Positions 29,101 through 36,194 of a DNA stretch of 64,000 nucleotides are shown here, piece after piece (within the stretch, counting starts at the first letter, position 1; the number at the start of each line of letters is the position of its first letter). Origin of the DNA: CAYSCW01 sp964429795 (GTDB lineage Bacteria; Acidobacteriota; Aminicenantia; Aminicenantales; Aminicenantaceae); the NCBI GenBank assembly GCA_964429795.1, contig CAYSCW010000010.1:1-64000 (forward strand). The letters are read 5' to 3'. The notes beneath the pieces are model-generated. The model had not been told where the DNA came from, did not search any database, and saw only the letters and a program-made list of their open reading frames with translations. Made by a program: the position numbers and the translations under genes.

Positions 29101-30455
29101 TGGAGTTTCAGGATATGGATTTTGACCTTGAGGTGACAGCTTTCGATGTCTGTCATCTTATTCAACCTCGCCTGGAAAATAAACCAGTAGAGGTGCTCTG
29201 CCGGATTGAGGATCAAATACCGGCTTACATAAAAGGCGATCCCGGAAGAATTCGTCAGGTGTTGCTCAATTTAATGTCTAATGCGGCCAAATTTACTTCT
29301 GAGGGCGAAATTGAGCTTTCCTTGGACATCGAAGAAGAAAGAAATGGAGAGTCAAAACTGCATGTCGCGGTGCGGGATACGGGAATCGGTATTCCGAAGG
29401 ACAAACAGGAAAAAGTGTTTGAGTTGTTTCAACAGGTGAACGGCTCAACGACTAGAAAGCACGGGGGAACCGGACTTGGATTAGCAATATGCAAGCAGAT
29501 CGCCAACTATCTGGATGGAGATGTGTGGGTGGAAAGTGAAATTCATAAAGGAAGCACTTTTCATTTTACTGCCTGGCTAAAAAAATCTGAAAAGAGGTTT
29601 ACTAAGAAGGTTTCCCTTGAGATTCTGTCAGGCAAAAAGGTCCTTATTGTTGATGATAATCTAAACAACCTGAACATTTTAGCCCATTTTGCTGAAAAAG
29701 CAGAGATGCGTGTTAAGAGGCTCAGGAAGGGTCATCTGGTTCTGTCCACACTTCAAAAAGGACTGGATAAGAACGACCCGTATGATATTTGCATTTTGGA
29801 TATCCTGATGCCTGATATAAGCGGATATCAAGTGGCCAAACAGATCCGGGATCATTCTGATCCCCGCATCTCTAATCTCCCTTTGCTGGCATTTTCTTCT
29901 TCAATTTCGATGCGAACCAAGATTTCAAAGGAATCGGATTTTGACGGATTTCTACCTAAGCCTGTCCAGAAGCACAAACTGCTGGCCATGATAAAACGGC
30001 TATTAGGGCAGGAGATAGAACTAGAAGAAAGAGAAAAAGCAACAGTTATCACTCAGCATACGCTTGCTGAAGAAGTCAAACATTCGGTCAATATACTGCT
30101 GGCCGAGGATAATCCTGTAAACCAGAAACTGGCTGTTGTTTTGCTAACTAAAGCTGGATACCTCCTGGAAGCGGTGAATAATGGGAAAGAAGCTGTGGAA
30201 AAATATACTGCAAATCCGGATAATTTCGATTTGATTTTTATGGATGTCAACATGCCAGAGATGGATGGCTTGGAAGCCACAAAAATAATCAGAGACAAAG
30301 GGCATAAAGATGTTCCTATCATCGCCATGACTGCCGCGGCCATGAAAGAAGACCGGGAAAAGTGTCTGAAAGCCGGCATGAATGACTACATTGCCAAGCC
30401 CATAAAGCGTGAGGTTGTCTTTAGTATGGTTAGAAAGTGGATTTTTCCTTCTTAA
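26175..30455 (+). CDS. Hybrid two-component sensor: Reg_prop propeller-Y_Y_Y-HisKA-HATPase-REC-REC
   Basis: This 1426-residue protein has a signal anchor (about 15-35). At least 13 repeats of about 48 residues carrying L-W-I/V-G-T-x-x-G-G-L-N-x-F then form a periplasmic two-propeller sensor (about 40-680). Next come a Y_Y_Y domain (about 740-818), a transmembrane helix (about 822-845), a coiled coil, HisKA with MSHEIRTPL (His about 918), HATPase (NLMSNAAKF and DTGIGIP), and two receiver domains (starting about 1154 and 1302, phospho-acceptor Asp in LDILMPD and FMDVNMPE). Unlike Bacteroides HTCS proteins it has no AraC domain and no HPt, so a separate partner is needed. The ligand is probably a glycan or other polymer breakdown product. 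Confidence 0.93.
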   Translation: MKENQGWGKIYCRLSRLFFYSICLLIVFSPLIHSQERQIKFENIGIEEGLSQASIHCIWQDSKGFMWIGTESGVNRYDGYNFVVYTPDLKNPKSLSNNWVYSVYEDHLGNLWIGTDDGLNRFNREKETFTRYFHDPEDSSSLSNSKVYTIYEGKSGSLWIGTDNGLNRFSREDETFKRYQFEPENPQSLSDDHIRSILEDTSGILWVGTDNGLNKLNPKMETWVRFLRRPEDASSLSHNSINSICEDSLGMLWIGTDGGLNQFDPSTGKFEQYRHIPGDTKSLSDDWIHVVYQDHLGTLWIGTNEGGLNRFDRDKREFVYYKGDPKNPHSLSSNRIYSICEDQSGIIWVGTYGGALCKFNREPKRFRLITHDPENPYSLSHNFVRAFLIDQSGTLWVGTDGGGLNKYDQENNRFIHYQHNPRDPRSLSNDRVFSIVEDSSGVLWIGTYGGGLNRFDPKSGKFTSYRHSPSDPNSISDDRIRYIIYKGQPGVLWIGTDGGGLNKFDTEKGIFTRYKSDPLDPDSLSNDRVWRILKSRSGAMWIATFGGGLNKFDPEKGQFSHYRFDPDDPNSLSNDYLTALHEGQSGILWMGSNGEGLIKFDPQKEMFSNYPEAEGLAGNAVYGILEDDEGCLWISTNNGLSKFNPQTETFRNYDVNDGLQNNEFNGGSRYKSPEGEMFFGGISGFNSFYPGMIKDNPYAPRVVITNFRIFNKLVPIQEEEDEQSPLTKSITETDKIQLSYRDNMLSFEFAALHYVFPDKNEYAYKMEGFDKDWIYTSATQRFASYTNLDPGEYTFRVKASNNDGLWNEEGASLKIVIVPPFWETLWFRVIAVIFILSLIFLGFDLRLRNIKAHKVKLERLVAEQTKDLQSKKEMLEQEIGERKRAEIELQKANKRAEKAKEAAEAANQAKSLFLARMSHEIRTPLNSVIGFADILLESNLNTEQIDYARTITKSGETLLSLLNEILDFSKIEAGEMEFQDMDFDLEVTAFDVCHLIQPRLENKPVEVLCRIEDQIPAYIKGDPGRIRQVLLNLMSNAAKFTSEGEIELSLDIEEERNGESKLHVAVRDTGIGIPKDKQEKVFELFQQVNGSTTRKHGGTGLGLAICKQIANYLDGDVWVESEIHKGSTFHFTAWLKKSEKRFTKKVSLEILSGKKVLIVDDNLNNLNILAHFAEKAEMRVKRLRKGHLVLSTLQKGLDKNDPYDICILDILMPDISGYQVAKQIRDHSDPRISNLPLLAFSSSISMRTKISKESDFDGFLPKPVQKHKLLAMIKRLLGQEIELEEREKATVITQHTLAEEVKHSVNILLAEDNPVNQKLAVVLLTKAGYLLEAVNNGKEAVEKYTANPDNFDLIFMDVNMPEMDGLEATKIIRDKGHKDVPIIAMTAAAMKEDREKCLKAGMNDYIAKPIKREVVFSMVRKWIFPS

Positions 30456-30529
30456 AACTTTCACTTCTTAGCTTTTGATGTCTCCATTCTCCTCTCATTT
30501 AATGGCTAAAGCCTGTGAGTATGCGCATG

Positions 30530-30557
30530 TTGACAAAAGGGAAATGAATGATTAAAT
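30530..30557 (+). promoter_or_regulatory. Likely promoter of tRNA-Gly
   Basis: TTGACA at 30530-30535 and TTAAAT at 30552-30557 are spaced by 16 bases. The tRNA begins about 75 bases after the expected start. The same TTGAC-N16-TTAAAT arrangement precedes the tRNA-Leu gene at 54880. Confidence 0.45.
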
Positions 30558-30636
30558 TTAAAAACTGAGGCAAGCGCAAGGAAAAAAGTTGCTCTGCCTC
30601 ATCGCTAAGAGGAGTTGCCCAGATAAGGGAGAGAGA

Positions 30637-30708
30637 GCGGACATAACTCAGCGGTAGAGTACGAGCTTCCCAAGCTCGGGGTCGCGGGTTCGAATCCCGT
30701 TGTCCGCT
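30637..30708 (+). tRNA. tRNA-Gly (CCC)
   Basis: The acceptor arms GCGGACA and TGTCCGC pair perfectly. The anticodon stem CGAGC/GCTCG encloses TTCCCAA, giving anticodon CCC. The T-arm GCGGG-TTCGAAT-CCCGT is canonical. The CCA end is not encoded; the next bases are CTCTCTTT. Confidence 0.95.
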
Positions 30709-30791
30709 CTCTCTTTATTACATATTAGCCCTATTGTTGCTATCTTTAGAGTCTTCCATAGAAAAACTTCCCTTAGAAAATAAGAGGTCAC

Positions 30792-31616
30792 ATGAAATCG
30801 AAAGGGCAGCCTAAAGAGTGGCATGTCATAGTGGACAGAACTCCCTTGAAGGGTTCACTGAACATGGCCATAGATGAGTTTCTTTTTCAGTCCCTTGAGG
30901 AGGAGCCCAAGACCTGTCTTCGCTTTTACGTCTGGAGAAGGCCTACTGCCTCTCTTGGATATTCCCAGAGAATTTCCAGAGTCGTGGATATCGACTTCTG
31001 CCAGAAGAAGGGAATCGATATCGTCAGAAGGATTACCGGAGGAAAGCTTGTCCTCCATGATAAGGAAGTCACTTATTCCCTCTGTTCCTCTGATAAAGAA
31101 ATTTTTCCTCCCAATCTTGTTGATTCCTACAGTCTTATTTCCAGGGCGTTGATGCAAGGACTGAAAAGAATGGGGCTGAATCCTTCACTTGCTGATGCCC
31201 CACCTGAGTTCTACACTCGAGGAAACCTGCCCTGCTTCTCCTATCCAGCGCGGAATGAAGTAGAAGTAATGGGGAAAAAGGTCATCGGGAGTGCCCAAAA
31301 GCGTGTAGGCTCCAAGTTTCTGCAGCACGGTTCCATCCCCCTGGAAGATGAGGCAGAATTGCTGAAATCTATTTCTTTTTTGAAAGAGGAGGGAGAGGCT
31401 GTTCGCATGATCTCTCTTGGGCAGGCCTTGGGAAGAAAGGTTAGTTTCGGTTGGGTGGTCAATCACCTGAAGGCTGGATTTTCGGAATATTTCGGGATTT
31501 CTCTCAGACCAAAGGAATTTAACAAGAAGGAAATGAAGGCTATTCTCAAAATCCAGAAGGAGCGGTATGAAAACCACACTTGGACCTTCGGGGTTAACCG
31601 CCAACCCCCAGCTTGA
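30792..31616 (+). CDS. Lipoate/octanoate transferase, LipM-like (BPL/LplA fold)
   Basis: This 274-residue protein of the biotin/lipoate protein ligase fold has GSLNMAIDEFLF near the start, RRITGGKLVLHDKEVTYS as the substrate loop, and GKKVIGSAQKR with the conserved lysine. LPCFSYPARNEV places Cys148 where LipM octanoyltransferases have their acyl-thioester cysteine. LipM moves octanoate from acyl-ACP to GcvH or E2 proteins, the first step of lipoyl assembly. A lipoate ligase is the alternative; the cysteine favours LipM. No lipA is in view. Confidence 0.75.
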   Translation: MKSKGQPKEWHVIVDRTPLKGSLNMAIDEFLFQSLEEEPKTCLRFYVWRRPTASLGYSQRISRVVDIDFCQKKGIDIVRRITGGKLVLHDKEVTYSLCSSDKEIFPPNLVDSYSLISRALMQGLKRMGLNPSLADAPPEFYTRGNLPCFSYPARNEVEVMGKKVIGSAQKRVGSKFLQHGSIPLEDEAELLKSISFLKEEGEAVRMISLGQALGRKVSFGWVVNHLKAGFSEYFGISLRPKEFNKKEMKAILKIQKERYENHTWTFGVNRQPPA

Positions 31617-31665
31617 CTTTTTTTAATCTTAAATGATAGTATTTTCTCTACTAGGTAGGGATCCT

Positions 31666-32562
31666 ATGAACGAAATAGATGAACTCTCCAAACTCGAAGT
31701 CAACAAGCTGCCTGTGCTGCAATCAATTCTTCTCGACGATTTGCACCAAAACGTGCTGAAGAACTTCTATCTTGAGCTGGGCACTGGACCTGTACTCTTT
31801 CTCCTTTCTCCATCTTACTCTGTGGTGAATCCCACACCCAACGAGACGGTCAATGATTTTATCCAGAAGAATGAAATCCTTCTCAATTATGTCAAGGAAT
31901 ACATCGTCCAGAACCTGGCCATCTACTCTGTCCTTTTGGATGTCAACAGCTATTTTGTGGAGCAGAACAATTTCCTTGTTTTGGCGAGGTTAAGGGAGAG
32001 AGATTCAGGCGGCCGGCGGTATGAGATCAAGTTTTACACCCATTCTCCAAGAGAGTTAATGACCCATTACAATGATAAAATTTATATCGGAAGAGATTTC
32101 ATTGACCTTTTCCATTTCAAGAGAAAATATTTAGGAGTGAAGGAAATCATCAGTTCCCTGAAAGATCAGTATGAAGCGCTGCTGGATAAAGCCGAAGAGA
32201 AATTGAGTCATCCTCTGGCATACAAATCTTTTTTCCAAGAAATCAAGGAGTACGTGAATGAGCTGTACTCCGAAAGCATGGAAATCCTGCAGTCTCTTCC
32301 TCCCTATCTTGATTTCAAGACACTCAACGGTAAGGATTTGATCGATATCAATGCCCAATACCGGACCATCAACCATTATATGATCGAACTCAACGATGAA
32401 GTGGCCGAGTTTGAAAACATCTTGCGCTTCAAGAAAGAAATGGATTTTGTTCGGTATGTGACCAAGTATAAGAAGGATTTGGCTAACAGCATTTCCTATT
32501 TCAACATCAAAATCAACGGCTGTCTGAAAGAAAAGATTTACAGCTCAAAAGCCAAGCATTAA
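31666..32562 (+). CDS. Conserved-looking protein of unknown function
   Basis: This protein is about 298 residues from ATG 31666, which follows GGTAGGGA; an in-frame ATG at 31633 is less likely. It has no signal peptide or membrane helix. The first half is mixed alpha/beta (GTGPVLFLLSPSYSVVNPTP), with an Asp-rich VLLDVNSYF segment. The second half is largely helical and charged (SLKDQYEALLDKAEEKL, NHYMIELNDEVAEFENIL), perhaps a coiled coil. No family was recognised. A strong terminator follows, so it ends its transcript. Confidence 0.65.
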   Translation: MNEIDELSKLEVNKLPVLQSILLDDLHQNVLKNFYLELGTGPVLFLLSPSYSVVNPTPNETVNDFIQKNEILLNYVKEYIVQNLAIYSVLLDVNSYFVEQNNFLVLARLRERDSGGRRYEIKFYTHSPRELMTHYNDKIYIGRDFIDLFHFKRKYLGVKEIISSLKDQYEALLDKAEEKLSHPLAYKSFFQEIKEYVNELYSESMEILQSLPPYLDFKTLNGKDLIDINAQYRTINHYMIELNDEVAEFENILRFKKEMDFVRYVTKYKKDLANSISYFNIKINGCLKEKIYSSKAKH

Positions 32563-32589
32563 CATTACCTCAACGAGACAGGACGAAGC

Positions 32590-32625
32590 AAAAAGCCCGA
32601 TGATGAACTCATCGGGCTTTTTGCT
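32590..32625 (+). terminator. Rho-independent terminator
   Basis: AAAAAGCCCGATGA and TCATCGGGCTTTTT form a perfect 14-base-pair stem around a five-base loop, with more T residues after it. It closes the 31666-32562 gene and may also work for the opposite strand because the stem begins with A residues. Confidence 0.9.
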
Positions 32626-32648
32626 TTTAGCGTGAGTGTTAGGCGGTC

Positions 32649-32687
32649 GATGACTGTTTGGGGAACGGTCCCTACAGTTTGGTCATC
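32649..32687. repeat. Short imperfect inverted repeat
   Basis: GATGAC at 32649-32654 pairs with GTCATC at 32682-32687. Inner pairs ACTGT/ACAGT and GGG/CCC enclose GGGAACGGTCCC. It lies between the convergent 31666 gene and the DUF4097 gene and may help end transcription from the minus strand. Confidence 0.4.
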
Positions 32688-32729
32688 AGTTCTTACATTG
32701 TCTGACCGGAGAAGGTCTTTCCTCAATCT

Positions 32730-34052
32730 TCACAGATTATTCTCAGGCTTAGGATATCCTTCGATGGTGATCGTGCCGTAGTTGGTGGAAAGGAAGATGG
32801 ATGGTTTCTCCGACTCTTCAGTAAAAGCCTTTATCACAGTGAAGCCGTTCTCCTCGCGATAGCTTAACTCCAAAGGAAGGTTCCAATGGATCTCTCCACC
32901 TTTTGAGCGAGCTTCAAATGGGTATTTTTCCTGGAGAGGCCAGTAGAATTTTATGTCAGAATACCTGCCTTCGACTTTAAGAGAATGAGTAAGAGGAGAA
33001 GGTTCCAGGATAATGTTACCGTTGGAAAGGTCGATTGTGGTTTCTCCCGAGAATTCAGCCAGCTCAATGTCTTTGTAAGAGGAAGAAATAAGAATTTTCT
33101 CTCCGACTATGGCCCTCCCTTGAATAAACGCATCCCTGCAATCGATATTAAGGTCACCTTGAATGTTGTTCAGCTGGACTCTTCCATATTTGTGGGTCAG
33201 GTGAAGCGGGCCTCGGGCTCCATCCACTTCCACCCGGGATTGGCTCCCTGTGATTTTTGCCGGACCCACATCACTCAACACGATGTTTCTGTATGAGGTC
33301 ACTACGTTGACCTCTCCCTGCAAATTCTTCCCAAAGACTGCACTCTGATAGCCTTCGATTTCTACATTCCGTGAGACATTTTCCAAACGAATTTTTCCGT
33401 ATCTGTGATCGACCTTTACTTTTCCTCCTATATCATAAAGAGTCACATCCGAATTCCGGCTTTCCACCTGGCAGTTGGCTGATACATTTTCCACTTCTAC
33501 ATCTTCGTATCTGTTTTTGATGGTCAATTCCCCATCTATGTCCATCGCTTTGATTTTTCCGTTGTTGTTGATGATATTGGTATTTCCTACCTTGGAAGCT
33601 TTGACCAGTCCGTAGGAATTTTTCACGGTGATATCCATACCCTGAGGGATGGAAACCTTGAAATGAGTCTCGAAGTGTTTTCTTCTGAGTTCGCTTCGGT
33701 TGGTGGTGAGAGTCAATTGGTTTTCATCCCTTTCCACGATCATCTTGAGCTGGTCAGAAACTTTCTGAGCCTGTTCCTCATTCCTTCGCCAGATAATTTT
33801 CTGGAAATGTATGGTTATGTTTTCTTCCTCTGATCCTTGGATTTCGACATCACCGTGAGAGTTGAGGATTTGGAGGACCGGGGGGAAGGGAGGATCGATG
33901 ACCTGAGACTCTTGGAAGGTGAATTCATCGACGTTAAAGAGAAAATGACCATCGAAGTCCCAGTCGATGTCGATCTTTCCCATCTGCGCATGATAGAAGA
34001 ATATGCCGGCCGCAATGATAAGGATGAGAAGAAGGATTTCTTTAGCTTTCAT
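32730..34052 (-). CDS. DUF4097 beta-helical adhesin-like membrane-anchored protein
   Basis: This 440-residue protein has a signal-anchor helix (LLLILIIAAGIFFY) followed by about 400 residues of short beta-helix rungs with repeated patterns such as NSYGLVKASKVG, NRYEDVEVENVS and HRYGKIRLENVS. This matches DUF4097/DUF2807-type head domains, often encoded with LiaI/LiaF-like membrane proteins and an ECF sigma or PspC regulator. It is last in the five-gene operon and overlaps its neighbour by 11 bases. The role is probably sensing or buffering envelope stress at the outer face of the inner membrane. The molecular activity is unknown. Confidence 0.8.
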   Translation of the reverse strand: MKAKEILLLILIIAAGIFFYHAQMGKIDIDWDFDGHFLFNVDEFTFQESQVIDPPFPPVLQILNSHGDVEIQGSEEENITIHFQKIIWRRNEEQAQKVSDQLKMIVERDENQLTLTTNRSELRRKHFETHFKVSIPQGMDITVKNSYGLVKASKVGNTNIINNNGKIKAMDIDGELTIKNRYEDVEVENVSANCQVESRNSDVTLYDIGGKVKVDHRYGKIRLENVSRNVEIEGYQSAVFGKNLQGEVNVVTSYRNIVLSDVGPAKITGSQSRVEVDGARGPLHLTHKYGRVQLNNIQGDLNIDCRDAFIQGRAIVGEKILISSSYKDIELAEFSGETTIDLSNGNIILEPSPLTHSLKVEGRYSDIKFYWPLQEKYPFEARSKGGEIHWNLPLELSYREENGFTVIKAFTEESEKPSIFLSTNYGTITIEGYPKPENNL

Positions 34053-34260
34053 TTTTACCCTTCATGCTTTCGGATTCTTCTTTATGTTCCGTGATTCCGA
34101 AATAGAGTTTCCAGGCTCCCCATATGATGAGAACCAGCGGCCAGAGGCGAGCGACAGAATCCCATACGGATATTTCCAGGTTATGGAGAAAAATGACCAG
34201 TCCTATGATGATGAGGACGATTCCCCATGCCAGAGCATCTCTCCGTCTGTTTTTCGGCAT
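34042..34260 (-). CDS. LiaI/DUF5668-like two-helix membrane protein
   Basis: This 72-residue protein has two transmembrane helices (ALAWGIVLIIIGLVIFLHNL and LWPLVLIIWGAWKLYFGI). The G-x-x-L-I-x-I-G-x-x-x-L start and the W/F-W-P-L-x-L-I-I-x-G motif are the hallmark of LiaI-LiaF transmembrane regions. It sits between a longer relative and the DUF4097 gene, with an 11-base overlap into the latter. It is likely part of a membrane stress-sensing complex. Confidence 0.75.
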   Translation of the reverse strand: MPKNRRRDALAWGIVLIIIGLVIFLHNLEISVWDSVARLWPLVLIIWGAWKLYFGITEHKEESESMKGKNES

Positions 34261-34271
34261 TTTTTCCTCCT

Positions 34272-34769
34272 CTAACTTTCCGTCCTGTTGTTTTTCCTGG
34301 AAGCATAGTCCACAACCAGCTTTATCCCGACGATGATTACAGCTAGAGGCCAGAATTTGAAGATGGTGTCGTAATTCATGATATCAAAATTGGCCAGAAG
34401 GAAAATCACGCCCAGGGCCATGAGAACGATTCCCCAGAAAATGGAACCGGTTTTTACAAAATCAGGAAGCTCTTCCACTTCCACGGCTTCTTCTTCTTTT
34501 CTAAGGGCTCTGCGGTTGATGTTGCTAGCCGTTTGGACAGCATCGAAAATCTGGTAGATGATGAATCCTGCGAGCGTAAGGCCCCAGAAAGGCTGTCCTT
34601 GTCCAGTGGTTTGAATGGTTACCAATCCAGCAAACACAAAGAAGAAAATGATCGCTTTGCGAATCTGGTTGTTGTAGAGAGCACCTACTCCCATGGGAAA
34701 AAAGAAAGTGAGAACTCCTGCAAGGGCAGGGGATTTAGGTGGCTTTTTGACCACAACTTTTTCTTCCAT
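34272..34769 (-). CDS. Multi-pass membrane protein with LiaI-like C-terminal region
   Basis: This 165-residue protein has an N-terminal TM2/DUF-like part with ALAGVLTFFFPMGVGALYNNQ (helix, turn, helix), a middle charged segment, and a C-terminal pair of helices ending FWPLAVIIVGIKLVVDYASR, which resembles the LiaI/DUF5668 motif of the next gene. There are about five hydrophobic segments in all. It follows the anti-sigma factor gene after 23 bases in the same operon. Confidence 0.7.
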   Translation of the reverse strand: MEEKVVVKKPPKSPALAGVLTFFFPMGVGALYNNQIRKAIIFFFVFAGLVTIQTTGQGQPFWGLTLAGFIIYQIFDAVQTASNINRRALRKEEEAVEVEELPDFVKTGSIFWGIVLMALGVIFLLANFDIMNYDTIFKFWPLAVIIVGIKLVVDYASRKNNRTES

Positions 34770-34792
34770 TTTTACCTCCGTCTTTATCTCGT

Positions 34793-35290
34793 TTAATCCT
34801 CGTTTTCTCCAAAGGGATTTATTTTTTTGAGGGAAACGAGAACATTGTCCTTGTAAGCTCCTAAATTATCGGTGAAAGATTCAGCCTTGGCGTACAACTT
34901 CTCGATTTTGCTGTAACCAAGATGAACCTGGCGATTCACTGAGTTATTGATGTTCTGTCTATTCGGGTTGAAAAGATAAAAGGATATCATCATCATCAGT
35001 ATGGTTGCTGCAGCCAGAATGGGCTGAAGAGCAGGTTGAAGGAGGAAATCCAAGTTAATTTGGAATCTTCTTTTCTTTTCGGGGATAATATAGAGGCGAT
35101 CGAGCAGGCCATCGCTCAGCTCGAGTTCAGGAAAGCTAGCCAGTGATTCCTTTGTTTTCTTCATAAAGGAGAGCAGAGCAGCGCAGCTCTGGCATGTCCG
35201 CAGGTGAGACTCCACGGCTCTTCGCTCCTCAGGATCGAGCTCATCCTCCAGATAAGGAGACAAGAGTTCTTCTATTCTTTCACATTTCAT
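34793..35290 (-). CDS. Zinc-finger anti-sigma factor
   Basis: This 165-residue protein has an N-terminal zf-HC2 domain with CERIEELLSPYLEDEL and HLRTCQSC, the usual Cys-His-x3-Cys-x2-Cys zinc anti-sigma signature. A linker follows, then a transmembrane helix (about residues 90-110, with ILAAATILMMMISFYLF) and a periplasmic tail of about 55 residues. Its start overlaps the sigma factor stop by four bases. It should hold the ECF sigma factor at the membrane until envelope stress releases it. Confidence 0.88.
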   Translation of the reverse strand: MKCERIEELLSPYLEDELDPEERRAVESHLRTCQSCAALLSFMKKTKESLASFPELELSDGLLDRLYIIPEKKRRFQINLDFLLQPALQPILAAATILMMMISFYLFNPNRQNINNSVNRQVHLGYSKIEKLYAKAESFTDNLGAYKDNVLVSLKKINPFGENED

Positions 35291-35835
35291 TTTTCTTTCT
35301 CCTCTTTGAGGATTTTCGCCAGTTGCAACCTTCCCCTGTTAACCCGGGATTTCACCGTGCCCAGAGGAAGACTCATGATTTCTGCGATTTCTTGGTAAGA
35401 TTTCCCTTGGATATCTCTGAGGATCATAGTCATACGCACCTCTGAAGAAAGTTTGCGAAGGCCTTCCCAAATCATCTTTTTGCTTTCCTCTCTTATGGCC
35501 CCTTCTTCAGGCCTATCCGATGCTTCTGCGGAAAGATAGTGCTCGTTGAAGTCATCCCTAGATTTCTTTTCCCATTTGGTTTTTCGGTACTGGTCGATGA
35601 GATGATTCTTGGCAAGAGTAAGCAGCCAGGCGCTGAAATTTTTACCAAAATCATATTTTTCAAGAGAATTGTATAGCTTCATGAAGATCTCCTGGGTCAT
35701 GTCTTCTGCTTCTTCATAGGCTCCTGTGAACTGGTAAGCCATGTTGAATATCCTTTTGGAATAAGCATTGACTAACATATGCCAGGCTCCTTTATGGCCT
35801 TCTATACACTCCTTGACGACTGTTTTGATCTGCAC
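35287..35835 (-). CDS. ECF RNA polymerase sigma factor (RpoE-like)
   Basis: This 182-residue protein has sigma region 2 (YSKRIFNMAYQFTGAYEEAED and AWLLTLAKNHLIDQYRK) and region 4 (RDIQGKSYQEIAEIMSLPLG with TVKSRVNRGR). The start is GTG at 35835, with AGGTGAG in front. It is the first gene of a sigma/anti-sigma/membrane/DUF4097 operon. A TTGACA-N17-TAGAAT promoter lies upstream, and a weaker GGAACTT-N17-TCTA match could allow self-activation. The latter sits so close to the start codon that it would shorten the ribosome-binding site. Confidence 0.93.
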   Translation of the reverse strand: MQIKTVVKECIEGHKGAWHMLVNAYSKRIFNMAYQFTGAYEEAEDMTQEIFMKLYNSLEKYDFGKNFSAWLLTLAKNHLIDQYRKTKWEKKSRDDFNEHYLSAEASDRPEEGAIREESKKMIWEGLRKLSSEVRMTMILRDIQGKSYQEIAEIMSLPLGTVKSRVNRGRLQLAKILKEEKEK

Positions 35836-35901
35836 TCAACTCACCTTGGTAGACGAGATTTTTGAGAAAAAAGTTCCCTAAAATCGCTCCAATCTTTCTC
35901 C

Positions 35902-35930
35902 ATTCTATTTGGGGGAAAGTGCTGTGTCAA
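35902..35930 (-). promoter_or_regulatory. Sigma-70 promoter of the ECF sigma operon
   Basis: On the minus strand TTGACA (35930-35925) and TAGAAT (35907-35902) are 17 bases apart. The expected transcript start is near 35895, about 60 bases before the GTG. This would give basal vegetative expression of the stress operon. Confidence 0.65.
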
Positions 35931-35940
35931 TTTCTTTCGG

Positions 35941-36061
35941 AAGCATCCCCAAAACCGTGATGAGTTTAAATATATACTGAATTGAAAAGGGTGAGGGATG
36001 GGGAAATCAGCGTGCTGACGATCCCTCATCCCTCACCCCTATCACGGAAATAAGGATGCTT
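35941..36061. repeat. Palindromic intergenic element with related ends, copy E
   Basis: This 121-base element in the gene-free stretch 35836-36194 runs from AAGCATCCCCAAAACCGTG to a right end ending CACGGAAATAAGGATGCTT, whose reverse complement starts AAGCATCC. An inner hairpin has arms GGGTGAGGGATGGGG and CCCTCATCCCTCACCC. The ends match the outer flanks of copies B, C and D, but the inner hairpin is different; part of it also occurs at 47081-47102. It looks like a small non-autonomous element without coding capacity. Confidence 0.65.
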
Positions 36062-36194
36062 ACATTTCTCCCAAACTCCTTGACTCAGAAAAGGATATAT
36101 GACATTATATTTTGTCATTTTAGACCTTATTCATTTTTATATCTCATTTATGTCAGGCTACAATCTTTCACCCACCAGAGAAGGGAGGCTCTAA

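Noticed and set aside
35850..35877. ECF-type self-promoter GGAACTT-N17-TCTA before the sigma factor gene
   Set aside because: It would start transcription inside the ribosome-binding site of the gene; the TTGACA-N17-TAGAAT promoter further up is better, so it is not listed as a feature.
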